Assembly: GCA_900555765.1 (NCBI GenBank)
Contig: USMA01000084.1
Span: 1-5,565 of the forward strand
Direction of reading: 5' to 3'
Source of the DNA: an uncultured Collinsella sp.
Lineage (GTDB): Bacteria; Actinomycetota; Coriobacteriia; Coriobacteriales; Coriobacteriaceae
Length of the DNA: 5,565 nt
Part shown: positions 5,021 through 5,565 of the stretch, one piece after another
Numbering within the stretch: the stretch's first letter is position 1
Layout of the letters: every line of letters starts with the position of its first letter
Position numbers and translations under genes: made by a program
The notes under the pieces: generated by a model
What the model saw: the letters and a program-made list of their open reading frames with translations, nothing else
Told to the model about the DNA's origin: nothing
Database searches by the model: none

Positions 5021-5565
5021 ATGGCTTTATTTGAAAACTACGAGAGAAGAATCGACAAGATCAACGGCGTCCTCGCTCAGTACGGTATCTCTTCCGTCGA
5101 AGAGTGCCGCGAGATCTGCAAGGCCAAGGGCTTTGACCCGTATGAGATCGTCAAAGGCATCCAGCCCATCTGCTTTGAAAACGCCTGCTGGGCGTACACC
5201 GTCGGCGCGGCCATCGCCATCAAGTCCGGCGTGAAGTCCGCGGCCGAAGCCGCCAAGATGATCGGTGTCGGCCTGCAGTCCTTCTGCATCGACGGCTCCG
5301 TCGCCGAGGACCGCAAGGTCGGTCTGGGCCACGGCAACCTCGGTGCGATGCTGCTGTCCGACGAGTCGAAGTGCTTTGCCTTCCTCGCCGGTCACGAGTC
5401 CTTCGCCGCCGCTGAGGGCGCGATCGGCATCGTCCGCAACGCCAACAAGGCCCGCAAGGAGCCCCTGCGCGTCATCCTGAACGGTCTCGGCAAGGACGCC
5501 GCTCAGATCATCTCCCGCATCAACGGCTTCACCTATGTTCAGACCCAGATCGACTACTTCACCGG
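5021..5565 (+). CDS. GGGtGRT-family protein, N-terminal part (cut by window end)
   Basis: The frame is open from the ATG at 5021 to the window end, 181 complete codons. Family members are about 330 residues, so a little over half is visible, and the GGGtGRT motif that names the family lies beyond the edge. Recognition rests on FENYERRIDKIN at 4-15, FDPYEIVKGIQPICFENA at 38-55, DRKVGLGHGNLGAMLL at 97-112, FAFLAGHESFAAAEGAIGI at 119-137, and PLRVILNGLGKDAAQIISRI at 148-167. Cys residues occur at 29, 33, 51, 56, 89 and 118, including a CxxxC pair. These, with His104 and His125, are possible metal or cluster ligands (inference). There is no signal peptide or clear membrane segment; Ala/Gly-rich stretches at 58-66 and 129-137 look like buried helices. 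The molecular function is unknown; pairing with a NifU-fold protein suggests a role in Fe-S or sulfur metabolism. Confidence 0.88.
   Translation, partial: MALFENYERRIDKINGVLAQYGISSVEECREICKAKGFDPYEIVKGIQPICFENACWAYTVGAAIAIKSGVKSAAEAAKMIGVGLQSFCIDGSVAEDRKVGLGHGNLGAMLLSDESKCFAFLAGHESFAAAEGAIGIVRNANKARKEPLRVILNGLGKDAAQIISRINGFTYVQTQIDYFT

Overview
The window is GC-rich, densely coding bacterial DNA. Its protein sequences resemble those of Actinobacteria of the class Coriobacteriia (Collinsella-like anaerobic gut bacteria). That placement is an inference from protein style and gene content, not a database match. The unifying theme is iron-sulfur (Fe-S) cluster biogenesis. Two separate Fe-S-related gene groups, both on the + strand, are separated by a transposase gene on the - strand.

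Region 1 (1-2497) is the end of a suf operon: the C-terminal part of SufD, then the cysteine desulfurase SufS, then the zinc-dependent sulfur acceptor SufU. sufD and sufS overlap by 4 bases (ATGA) and sufS and sufU by 8 bases, so translation is probably coupled. A strong rho-independent terminator follows sufU. SufS takes sulfur from cysteine as a persulfide, SufU accepts it, and the SufB/C/D scaffold (sufB and sufC presumably lie upstream) builds the cluster.

Region 2 (2498-4309) is accessory. It holds about 600 bases without a convincing gene but with several hairpins. Next comes a single-gene HUH transposase of the REP-associated/IS200-like type on the - strand, with a C-terminal helix-turn-helix, a plausible promoter of its own, and Ser where the family normally has the catalytic Tyr. 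A 16-base copy of the sufU metal-site sequence lies just beyond its stop codon. The right-hand intergenic part contains nested inverted repeats, a possible -10 box and a foldable leader for the next operon.

Region 3 (4310-5565) is a two-gene operon: a 230-residue NifU-fold 'iron-sulfur cluster assembly scaffold' protein, followed 18 bases later by the first 181 codons of a GGGtGRT-family protein, cut by the window end. This pair is conserved in anaerobes but its function is not established to my knowledge. The NifU-fold partner aligns without gaps to the SufU in this same window, yet lacks the Cys-x-Asp ligand pair that defines SufU. This is the best candidate here for an undescribed Fe-S-related system.
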